A stretch of 9,712 nucleotides of DNA from a bacterium (lineage in GTDB: Bacteria > JALSQH01), in assembly GCA_027004335.1 (NCBI GenBank), contig JALTID010000136.1, positions 1 through 9,712 of the forward strand, in the 5' to 3' direction. Below, in pieces: positions 1-5,378 of the stretch (the stretch's first letter is position 1; each line of letters starts with the position of its first letter). Position numbers and translations under genes: made by a program. The notes under the pieces were generated by a model. It made no database searches. It saw only the letters and a program-made list of their open reading frames with translations, and was not told the DNA's origin.

Positions 1-1
1 T

Positions 2-136
2 GTTATACCAAATGGAGTGAATATGGAAAAATTCAAAAATCTGATAAAGCCTCCAGAATATAAAAATGATAAAATAATCATTTTTTCTGCAGGCAGAATA
101 ATCCCTTCAAAAGGATTTCAGGACTTTTTGATTTAA
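2..136 (+). pseudogene. Glycosyltransferase family 4 fragment, truncated at its 3' end (5' side outside window)
   Basis: The open frame from the left edge to a TAA at 134-136 encodes 44 residues beginning VIPNGVNMEKF and, after a short linker, containing IIIFSAGRIIPSKGFQDFL. Both blocks are hallmarks of GT-B fold family 4 glycosyltransferases: the 'PNGVD..F' segment at the start of the C-terminal lobe, then the beta-strand plus 'GR..p.KG...L' segment that leads to the nucleotide-sugar site. In intact members about 150 more residues follow, including the E-x7-E donor-binding motif. Here the frame stops right after the KG motif, and the other two frames beyond 134 do not resume a glycosyltransferase-like sequence, so this is not a simple frameshift. 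The N-terminal part lies outside the window. The family call is from motif recognition only. The fragment is probably non-functional, broken by a rearrangement near 125-140. Confidence 0.72.
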
Positions 137-467
137 ATGATAATCCATACCCGGTAATCTTGAATTCGCTATTTTTCGTAGAGTAATAAAATTTTTCTCC
201 ATCAAAAATAAAATCTTCATAATCTTTTTTAGAAAACCTGCTCTTTCCTGATGGAGAAACAAGAGAAAATTCTTCAGAGGCTATATCATTCTTGAGGGTT
301 ATGGAAAAATAAATGTAATACCCTCCTCTTGTAACCCCGACAAAATACCACTGATTAATTTTTGCCTTAGAATTATAAACATATGGGAGAAACTTTTCCC
401 AATTTTCAATATAGTGTCCTCTCAGCAGAAATGGGAAAAGAAAAAAAAGCAGGAGGATTTTTTTCAT
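78..467 (-). CDS. Small exported protein of unknown function, C-terminus probably replaced
   Basis: This encodes 129 residues that I do not recognise. The N-terminus (MKK followed by about 12 hydrophobic residues, then RG) looks like a Sec signal peptide, with cleavage likely around residues 16-18, so the product is probably periplasmic or extracellular. The rest is rich in aromatic residues and lysine, with alternating polar and hydrophobic stretches suggesting a small beta-rich domain (roughly 35-110). No cysteine cluster or catalytic motif is visible. The ATG overlaps the TGA of the upstream hydrolase gene (ATGA at 464-467), with a GGAG about 10 bases upstream of it, so translation is coupled and the two genes share a transcript. 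Residues 112-129 are encoded antisense to the truncated glycosyltransferase fragment at 2-136. They are therefore unlikely to be the native C-terminus, and the gene may be a 3'-altered version of a longer or different gene. Confidence 0.6.
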   Translation of the reverse strand: MKKILLLFFLFPFLLRGHYIENWEKFLPYVYNSKAKINQWYFVGVTRGGYYIYFSITLKNDIASEEFSLVSPSGKSRFSKKDYEDFIFDGEKFYYSTKNSEFKITGYGLSFKSKSPEILLKGLFCLQKK

Positions 468-1399
468 AAAATAACTTCTCCGCCTGCTTTGATCTCAATG
501 TAGTTATCTTTCCATTCATCTTTAAACTTGCCAATGGTGTAATCACAGGAGTCGTGAGCGGAAATTCCAACTTTCACAACTTTCTTCTCTTTCAAAAAAG
601 AAATCAACTCTTCCACATCTTTCCTGTTAGGTGGATTCCATGGGGGTTTCCCTGTCCCTAAAATTCTCTGCATGGGAGGCCCAATCCCACAACGTCTGCT
701 CCGGGTAGCCGGGAGATGAACCCCACCTAATACTGCATATACTGGGGAAGGAATTAACTTTTCCAGATAATTCAGGAGATTCTGTACCTTCTGATGCCCG
801 CAACCAACAATCACCACAAGCCCTTTACCTTTAAGATTTACCACAAGAGCTTGTTCAAGGATCTTCCCTGTAAAATAATCCATGGCTGGAAGCGGTTCTG
901 TAACAAGAATACCTCTTTCAATTATAGTTGGGGTCTTGTTTATCACTACATCAGCTGTAGGATGGCTCATCCTTACAGGGACGAATACCGTGATTCCCTT
1001 TAAATCAAGATCATTTTTTGAAAGAGAAAATGTCCTCTTTAACTGATTTTTCATACCTCCAATATGGTCCAGATGCATATGAGAAATTACTATAGAATCA
1101 ATTTCATCAGGAAATTTCAGTCCCAAGAGTTTCGCGTTTTGAACAAGAGGAGAAGGCTCTTTATTTTTCACATTAAAACCTGTATCAAACAATACCCCAT
1201 ACCTATCAGCTTTGACATAGTAAGAAACACCAGGTTCTCCCTGAAACCTTTTATCAACAGGATAGTAATCAATAAGAAAAGTTATTTTCAACTTTCTAAC
1301 TTCACCTAAAAAATCGGGCGCGATCCTGGTTTCAGGTACCTTTTCAAGTCTTTTATCAACCCACCTCAACCCACTTTTATATCTAAGGTAAAAAAACAT
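464..1399 (-). CDS. Metallo-beta-lactamase-fold hydrolase, MJ0301/COG1237-like
   Basis: A 311-residue cytoplasmic protein with no signal peptide. The zinc-binding signature HMHLDH is at residues 107-112 (HxHxDH), preceded by FDTG (71-74), the usual strand before the active site. Further likely metal ligands are H202 in GCGH (199-202), H228 in GGVH (225-228) and H282 in SAHDSC. The GC.H and GG.H blocks are characteristic of the MBL subgroup annotated as '7,8-dihydropterin-6-methyl-4-(ribofuranosyl)-aminobenzene-5'-phosphate synthase' (archaeal MJ0301 and bacterial COG1237 proteins). The true substrate in bacteria is mostly unknown, so that name should not be taken literally. About 37 residues precede the usual fold start (KITFLIDYYP). 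The start is well supported: ATG with AAAGGAGG (1405-1412) five bases upstream. It is the first gene of a leftward two-gene unit with the small exported protein and is transcribed from the divergent promoter at 1417-1432. Confidence 0.85.
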   Translation of the reverse strand: MFFYLRYKSGLRWVDKRLEKVPETRIAPDFLGEVRKLKITFLIDYYPVDKRFQGEPGVSYYVKADRYGVLFDTGFNVKNKEPSPLVQNAKLLGLKFPDEIDSIVISHMHLDHIGGMKNQLKRTFSLSKNDLDLKGITVFVPVRMSHPTADVVINKTPTIIERGILVTEPLPAMDYFTGKILEQALVVNLKGKGLVVIVGCGHQKVQNLLNYLEKLIPSPVYAVLGGVHLPATRSRRCGIGPPMQRILGTGKPPWNPPNRKDVEELISFLKEKKVVKVGISAHDSCDYTIGKFKDEWKDNYIEIKAGGEVIL

Positions 1400-1409
1400 T
1401 TTTGCCTCC

Positions 1410-1451
1410 TTTCCTGAACCTATATTATACCATAAGTTGTCATTCAGGAAA
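1410..1451. repeat. Perfect 9-bp inverted repeat bracketing the divergent promoters (candidate operator)
   Basis: TTTCCTGAA at 1410-1418 is the exact reverse complement of TTCAGGAAA at 1443-1451, with 24 bases between. The arm centres are 33 bases apart, about three helical turns. One arm covers the predicted leftward transcription start. The other begins directly after the rightward -35 hexamer. A protein bound to both arms, or looping between them, could control both promoters. The regulator is not encoded in this window. A chance repeat in AT-rich DNA is possible. Confidence 0.45.
1417..1432 (-). promoter_or_regulatory. Leftward sigma70-type promoter, extended -10, for the hydrolase gene
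   Basis: On the minus strand, bases 1432-1424 read TGGTATAAT, a consensus extended -10 (TGn plus TATAAT). The -35 position (about 1447-1452) reads ATTTCC and is weak, which is common for extended -10 promoters. A transcript would start near 1417, giving a leader of about 18 bases that contains the AAAGGAGG ribosome binding site. The site overlaps the footprint of the rightward promoter, so polymerases on the two would probably compete. This is predicted from sequence alone. Confidence 0.62.
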
Positions 1452-1465
1452 TAAGTTACTATATT
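1437..1465 (+). promoter_or_regulatory. Rightward sigma70-type promoter for the DUF72 gene
   Basis: TTGTCA at 1437-1442 (-35) and TATATT at 1460-1465 (-10) are separated by exactly 17 bases, a near-consensus sigma70 promoter. Transcription would begin near 1472, leaving a leader of about 17 bases with AGGAGG at 1477-1482, six bases from the ATG at 1489. It lies back to back with the leftward promoter inside the 89-base intergenic region. Confidence 0.6.
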
Positions 1466-1488
1466 ATTTACGGAAGAGGAGGAAATTT

Positions 1489-2208
1489 ATGAAAAAATAT
1501 ATAGGTTGCTCCGGGTACTTCTACTGGGCATGGAAGGGGAAATTTTACCCGGAGGAATTGAAACCATCAGGGTGGTTAAACTTTTATGTGAAAAAATTTA
1601 ACACAGTTGAAATAAATTCCACCTTTTATCGCTTCCCCAAAAAAACAAATCTCAAAAAATGGTACAGACAGACTCCAGAGGATTTTAAATTTACAGTTAA
1701 AGTAAACAAGGAGATAACCCACCTTCATCGTTTTAAAAATACAGGGGACCGTTTAAAAGAATTCTACGAAGTAGTAGGAGAAACCCTTCAGGAAAAATTA
1801 GGCACACTTCTTTTTCAACTTCCTCCTGGCTACAAATACAGCGAAGAGAACCTTGAAAGAATAATTTCTCAGATAGACCCTGGTTTTAAGAATGTAATTG
1901 AATTTAGAAACAAAGGATGGTGGAATGAGAAAGTTTATAATGCCTTTTCTGAAAAGGGAATAATTTTTTGTTCTATAAGTGCTCCACGATTACCAGATGA
2001 TATCATTAAAACTTCTGATACAGGGTATATAAGGTTTCATGGTAAAACAGGTTGGTACGATTACAATTATTCAGGAGAAGAACTGAAGGAATGGAGCAGC
2101 ATAATAAAAGAAACTAATTTCAAAGAGGTATTCATCTATTTCAACAATGATCACAACGCGTATGCCCCGTACAATGCACTGGAACTTGTTAAAATAATGT
2201 CAGATTAA
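1489..2208 (+). CDS. DUF72 (YecE-like) family TIM-barrel protein
   Basis: A 239-residue cytoplasmic protein, a normal length for DUF72. Family blocks appear in order: GCSGYFYWAWKGKFYPE (6-22), TVEINSTFYRFP (39-50), FKFTVKVNKEITH (66-78), LLFQLPP (107-113), EFRNKGWW (138-145), YIRFHG (180-185) and FIYFNNDHNAYAP (215-227). The conserved acidic and aromatic residues at the strand ends form the presumed active site of the barrel, but no reaction has been established for the family, so function is unknown. The start at 1489 is chosen because AGGAGG lies six bases upstream and the family signature begins at once. Upstream in-frame codons from 1402 (TTG) run through the promoter and are not coding. 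The gene is divergent from the hydrolase operon and convergent with gspK; the stop codons overlap at 2205-2208. Confidence 0.93.
   Translation: MKKYIGCSGYFYWAWKGKFYPEELKPSGWLNFYVKKFNTVEINSTFYRFPKKTNLKKWYRQTPEDFKFTVKVNKEITHLHRFKNTGDRLKEFYEVVGETLQEKLGTLLFQLPPGYKYSEENLERIISQIDPGFKNVIEFRNKGWWNEKVYNAFSEKGIIFCSISAPRLPDDIIKTSDTGYIRFHGKTGWYDYNYSGEELKEWSSIIKETNFKEVFIYFNNDHNAYAPYNALELVKIMSD
2205..2208. other. Shared stop: convergent DUF72 and gspK ends overlap by TTAA
   Basis: The plus-strand gene stops with TAA at 2206-2208 and the minus-strand gspK stops with TAA read from 2207-2205. The palindrome TTAA thus serves both. There is no intergenic space, and I see no hairpin followed by a T-run near the junction on either strand, so transcripts likely overlap tail to tail unless ended by Rho. 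Confidence 0.9.
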
Positions 2209-3254
2209 TACCTCTTCCAGTAGAGAATATTGAAGTTTCCTCCTTTTTTTCTTTCAAGGACCGTATCAATCTCTGCCTCTCCCCCTTCAACAAAACCCTT
2301 TGAAACCACACTGAAAGTATCACTATAAAGGCTGACCCTAATGTTGTATTTACTGCTAAAAGTTAAAATATTCATTATTTCTTCTTGACTCAATCCAGCT
2401 TCTGAGAGGACTTGTTTAAAATCCTCAATATTTTCAAAGGGCTTATCCTTTCTTGCACTTACAATTTCCTGTGCAAGACTCATATCAATTTGGGGACTCA
2501 AGTAAGTAAGAACCTCCGGGGAAGCAGTGTTGACATTAATGTAATAGTTTTTTATCCTCTTCTTTGGATACACAGTTATATATGGTAAAATTTTTTTTAT
2601 CACATCAAGAGTCCAATCTTTAATCATAAAAAGATCAGAAAAATGGGGCATCATGCTGTTTCTCGCTTCATAGGGAGGATTTAGGGAGAGGTAATAAGCA
2701 CTCTCCGCACCATCAGGTAGAGGATCATCGTTGCAATCCACCCAGTCTATCAGAGGAAAAACTATATCTTCAGCAACATCAGGTTCAATGCCAAGTTTTT
2801 CTAAAAAAGAGACAAACCTGTAAATTTCAGGGTCACGCAACCCTCTTTCAGAAGCCTGGCCTCTATTAATTCCGTTTAAATTTATCTTTGATTGTTCATC
2901 CTCTATTCGTAATTGAACACTCCCGTAATCCCTGAGGGGAATAGGAGGTCTTTCTGTGGCAAAAAAAGACCACACTTCTGAAACCTCCTCCTGATTCATC
3001 GGATTTTCTTCCCAGTGGGAAACATAGTCAATTCTTCTGTGATTTTCTTCATCATTCTGCAAATCATAGGAAAGGAGCAGCTTTGCTGCCTCCACTCCAC
3101 TTCTTGCTAAATAATAAGCTTTCAACTTCCCCACAAAATTCTGGGTAGATGAGATATTAATCCTGGATGAATAAGTTAATTCTGTTACAAGGTATGTCAT
3201 AGCAGCAATAAGCATTACTGTAATAAGAAGTGCGGCACCAGATTCTTTTTTCAT
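2205..3254 (-). CDS. gspK: T2SS minor pseudopilin GspK (pseudopilus tip)
   Basis: A 349-residue inner-membrane/periplasmic protein, the large minor pseudopilin that caps the pseudopilus with GspI and GspJ. The short class III leader MKKESG is followed by a hydrophobic helix (7-24). As is known for GspK, the usual Glu at mature position +5 is absent (Ile here). Then come the GspK core block VQLRIEDEQSKINLNGI (113-129), DWVDCNDDPLPDGAES (170-185), the PPYEARNSMMP segment, and INVNTASPEVLTYL (239-252) with a helix-hairpin-helix-like stretch to about 300. The acidic loop at 170-185 lies where GspK proteins can bind calcium. The ATG overlaps the gspJ stop (ATGA at 3251-3254), with GGGG five bases upstream. 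It is the last gene of the gsp operon seen here; no gspL or gspM follows. Confidence 0.93.
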   Translation of the reverse strand: MKKESGAALLITVMLIAAMTYLVTELTYSSRINISSTQNFVGKLKAYYLARSGVEAAKLLLSYDLQNDEENHRRIDYVSHWEENPMNQEEVSEVWSFFATERPPIPLRDYGSVQLRIEDEQSKINLNGINRGQASERGLRDPEIYRFVSFLEKLGIEPDVAEDIVFPLIDWVDCNDDPLPDGAESAYYLSLNPPYEARNSMMPHFSDLFMIKDWTLDVIKKILPYITVYPKKRIKNYYINVNTASPEVLTYLSPQIDMSLAQEIVSARKDKPFENIEDFKQVLSEAGLSQEEIMNILTFSSKYNIRVSLYSDTFSVVSKGFVEGGEAEIDTVLERKKGGNFNILYWKRY

Positions 3255-3955
3255 TTCTTCCCCGGTTTAAAAAGGCTATCAATTGAATATGGAATTTCAA
3301 CAACTTCTTTGAATAGTACAGGCTCAGAATCCTCAGCACCCGGCTCAGGAAGATATAGAGATATTTCTACAAGATGAGGTAAATAATAACTGCCATTCTC
3401 CCTCGTATCCCAATTATCATACCACTGATGACTGAATTTATCATAATACCTGAAATTCAAGCCCTTTACTTCAAACATCATTGGATATGTGATTCCCCCC
3501 GAAAGGGGATCTCTGTCAAGGGTGGTATCCTGCCTGCAAAAAAGGTCCAGGAGATCAGGGTTATCCATATCAATATCAACGAAATAGCTTAACTCAACAC
3601 TGCTTCCCCACGGTTTTACCCCCTCCCCATAAACAACCCTGTACCCCCCTGAAAGGGAAGAAAAAATCACTTTATCACTGGGTAATCCGTTAATTGTATC
3701 ATCTATCCCTATGAAAAAAGTTGCAGGTAAAATCTCCTTACGCTTCTCAGGAGGAATATAATCAAGATATGCAGATTGAAGCTGTGTTCCTATTTTATCC
3801 ATTATCACTCTCGCTGATCTGTAAAGTCCTTCCTTTTCTGTTAAAGTATTATAGGATTTTACAGTAACCCAGAAGGAGGAGTAGATGAAACTTATGATAA
3901 GGGCAGTGATGGTAAGAGCAAGCAGCACTTCAATCAGGGTAAAACCTCTTTTCAC
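3251..3955 (-). CDS. gspJ: T2SS minor pseudopilin GspJ
   Basis: A 234-residue minor pseudopilin. The prepilin motif MKRG/FTLIE gives predicted cleavage after Gly4, Phe at +1 and Glu at +5, with the N-terminal helix running to about residue 32. Downstream, the spaced pattern of an 'R..v.D.i..ql' helix (46-60), an aromatic-rich beta domain and a final block ending in EVVEIPYS is typical of GspJ, which joins GspI and GspK at the pseudopilus tip. The start codon is GTG (3955-3953), with GAGG eight bases upstream. It overlaps the gspI TGA as GTGA, so translation is probably coupled. The nearby ATG at 3960 is out of frame. The assignment as J rather than I or H rests on length, sequence pattern and the canonical order between I and K. 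Confidence 0.9.
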   Translation of the reverse strand: MKRGFTLIEVLLALTITALIISFIYSSFWVTVKSYNTLTEKEGLYRSARVIMDKIGTQLQSAYLDYIPPEKRKEILPATFFIGIDDTINGLPSDKVIFSSLSGGYRVVYGEGVKPWGSSVELSYFVDIDMDNPDLLDLFCRQDTTLDRDPLSGGITYPMMFEVKGLNFRYYDKFSHQWYDNWDTRENGSYYLPHLVEISLYLPEPGAEDSEPVLFKEVVEIPYSIDSLFKPGKK

Positions 3956-4365
3956 TCCATTTTCCTCACAATATATGTTACAAGCGAATAATCCCTGGTA
4001 CCAGTTTCTTCTTTCCAGTGGACAATTACTTTAAGAATCTTCACCTCTGTATTTTCAGGTAGAAATGCAGCCCAGGCCACATCCTCCGTGCCTATATCTT
4101 CTACTTTGGTTTCTACTTCAATATTTGGATACTTATCCTTAATCTCTTCATCCTCTATCTTCATATTTTCATCAATAGTTTGCTGAGCTACAAGATTCTC
4201 CATATATTCCTCCGCAACCATGTATGATATAGTATTCTCTCTCGCAGCTTCATGTAATTGAATATTCTGGATCGTAAGAGAAATGAGTGAGACCATAACA
4301 GTAGCAATTATCATTAGAGCTACAATAACTTCAAGAAGGGTAAACCCCTTATTCCTGCTCAACAT
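3952..4365 (-). CDS. gspI: T2SS minor pseudopilin GspI
   Basis: A 137-residue minor pseudopilin, the usual GspI size. The leader MLSRNKG is cleaved before FTLLE (Phe +1, Glu +5), followed by a membrane helix to about residue 30. The next stretch, with AARENTISYMVAEEYMENL (40-58), matches the 'A..n....A...a.n.' helix of GspI. A short beta domain follows, ending with VIVHWKEE and a final strand. GspI nucleates the I-J-K tip complex. The ATG at 4365 lies inside the end of gspH (17-base overlap), with AAGGA eight bases upstream. The stop overlaps the gspJ GTG. Confidence 0.9.
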   Translation of the reverse strand: MLSRNKGFTLLEVIVALMIIATVMVSLISLTIQNIQLHEAARENTISYMVAEEYMENLVAQQTIDENMKIEDEEIKDKYPNIEVETKVEDIGTEDVAWAAFLPENTEVKILKVIVHWKEETGTRDYSLVTYIVRKME

Positions 4366-4885
4366 AGGTCATTTCCTTGTACCCATCAAAGACCTTAAAA
4401 TCTCCTGTAAGAGGCAAAAGCATCAATGTCATTTCATCGTCACTCTTATTCTTAAAATGAATTGTGGTGGGATCAACAAATCCTTCAGGATAAAAAGTTA
4501 CAGTGACTTTCCCTTCAGAAATTTTTCCCCTGGAAATAGTATCAATATCCTCAATTTTTACAGATGATGGGAGAGCGTATTTTTTCTTTACAAAATCATC
4601 TTTATAAGGAATCATCTCCACAGTCCCTTTTTCTTTGTCCTCTCTCCCCACGGTAATGTAGTAGCTTCCATCTTCCAGATCAAAATTGAGGTAGAAGTTC
4701 TTTTTCTGAATCGTAGCCTCACCATATAGATACTGGACGAGTCCTCCCACCTTTCTTATACTTTCCTTAATATCATCTCCACCTATCCTGCCAATATTGG
4801 GAATCAGAATCGTGGCAATTAGCCCTATAATAAGAAGAACAACACTAAGTTCTACAAGTGTAAAGCCACTCTTATTGCTGTTCAT
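4349..4885 (-). CDS. gspH: T2SS minor pseudopilin GspH
   Basis: A 178-residue minor pseudopilin with MNSNKSG/FTLVE at the N-terminus (cleavage after Gly7, Glu at +5) and a hydrophobic helix to about residue 30. The C-terminal part contains FYPEGFVDPTTIHF (131-144) and MLLPLTGDFKVF (155-166), which match the 'f.p.G...p..i' and 'pltG' strands of the GspH/FimT beta-sandwich. GspH links the pseudopilus shaft to the I-J-K tip. I chose the ATG at 4885; the TTG one codon earlier is possible but has no advantage. The gene overlaps gspG by 14 bases and gspI by 17. Only a weak GGA precedes the start, so translation probably depends on coupling to gspG. Confidence 0.9.
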   Translation of the reverse strand: MNSNKSGFTLVELSVVLLIIGLIATILIPNIGRIGGDDIKESIRKVGGLVQYLYGEATIQKKNFYLNFDLEDGSYYITVGREDKEKGTVEMIPYKDDFVKKKYALPSSVKIEDIDTISRGKISEGKVTVTFYPEGFVDPTTIHFKNKSDDEMTLMLLPLTGDFKVFDGYKEMTYVEQE

Positions 4886-5315
4886 CAAGATTCCAACTGG
4901 TTATATCAGCATCCTCTCCCTCACCTCCCGGTTCACCATCTCTTCCATAGGAAAGAATATCATATTTACCATGATGTCCGGGATAAACATAGACATATGA
5001 GTGACCCCATGGATCAACAGGAACTTTATTGGAATTTAAATATCCACCTTCTCTCCAGTGCTTCGGTATCTTTCCAGTGGCCGGTTTCTCTATCAGGGCT
5101 TTAAGCCCCTGTTCTTGGGAGGGATAATCACCATTATCCAATTTATAAAGTTCAAGGGCATTCATAATTGTTTTTATGTCAGCAACTGCTTTTGTTCTTC
5201 TTGCCTGCTCAGCTCTTGGTAAAACACTCAATGTAACAAGGGTGGCAAGTAATCCAATTATTACTACTACCACCATAATTTCAATCAATGTAAAACCTCT
5301 ATCTTTCCTCTGCAT
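4872..5315 (-). CDS. gspG: T2SS major pseudopilin GspG
   Basis: A 147-residue major pseudopilin whose polymer forms the piston-like pseudopilus. The leader MQRKDRG is cut before FTLIE (Glu +5), and the membrane helix reaches about residue 32. Then come the family blocks KTIMNALELYKLDNGDYPS (48-66), GLKALIEKP (70-78), VPVDPWGHSYVYVYPG (98-113) and the calcium-loop region YDILSYGRDGEPGG (118-131) with EDADITSW. The Asp-rich loop that binds the stabilising Ca2+ in GspG is intact. The start at 5315 is fixed by AAGGAGGT immediately upstream; a GTG at 5333 would put this site inside the gene. This is the only gsp gene here with a clear gap in front of it (63 bases) and a consensus ribosome binding site, fitting the need for many more GspG copies than the other subunits. 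Confidence 0.96.
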   Translation of the reverse strand: MQRKDRGFTLIEIMVVVVIIGLLATLVTLSVLPRAEQARRTKAVADIKTIMNALELYKLDNGDYPSQEQGLKALIEKPATGKIPKHWREGGYLNSNKVPVDPWGHSYVYVYPGHHGKYDILSYGRDGEPGGEGEDADITSWNLDEQQ

Positions 5316-5378
5316 AATTACCTCCTTATCCACTAATTTTGACTCAATTTCTCTCCTTCTCGTTCCGGATTACCCAAT
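5316..5378 (-). promoter_or_regulatory. gspF-gspG spacer with strong ribosome binding site
   Basis: The 63-base gap is the only real break among the gsp genes here. AAGGAGG (minus strand, 5327-5321) sits five bases from the gspG ATG and determines that start. I see no convincing -35/-10 pair and no stable hairpin, so this looks like a translation-boosting leader rather than a separate promoter, though an RNA processing site cannot be excluded. Confidence 0.6.

Noticed and set aside
136-200. Glycosyltransferase continuing in another frame after 134 (simple frameshift)
   Set aside because: The three plus-strand frames after 134 stop quickly or give residues unlike a glycosyltransferase C-terminal lobe, so a junction fits better than an indel.
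794-1309. Plus-strand open frames opposite the MBL hydrolase gene
   Set aside because: They are antisense shadows of a well conserved gene, lacking family motifs and ribosome binding sites.
1402-1488. Possible N-terminal extension of the DUF72 protein from a TTG at 1402
   Set aside because: These codons run through the divergent promoters and the AGGAGG site. The DUF72 signature begins right after the ATG at 1489, which has ideal Shine-Dalgarno spacing.
3157-3339. Minus-strand 60-codon open frame across the gspJ/gspK boundary
   Set aside because: It lies entirely within two strongly supported genes in another frame and has no recognisable domain.
4886-4888. TTG start for GspH one codon before the ATG
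   Set aside because: It adds one residue with no better ribosome binding site; the adjacent ATG is the simpler choice.
5316-5333. Earlier GTG start for GspG at 5333
   Set aside because: It would place the consensus AAGGAGGT site inside the coding region and lengthen the prepilin leader. The ATG at 5315 gives a normal seven-residue leader.
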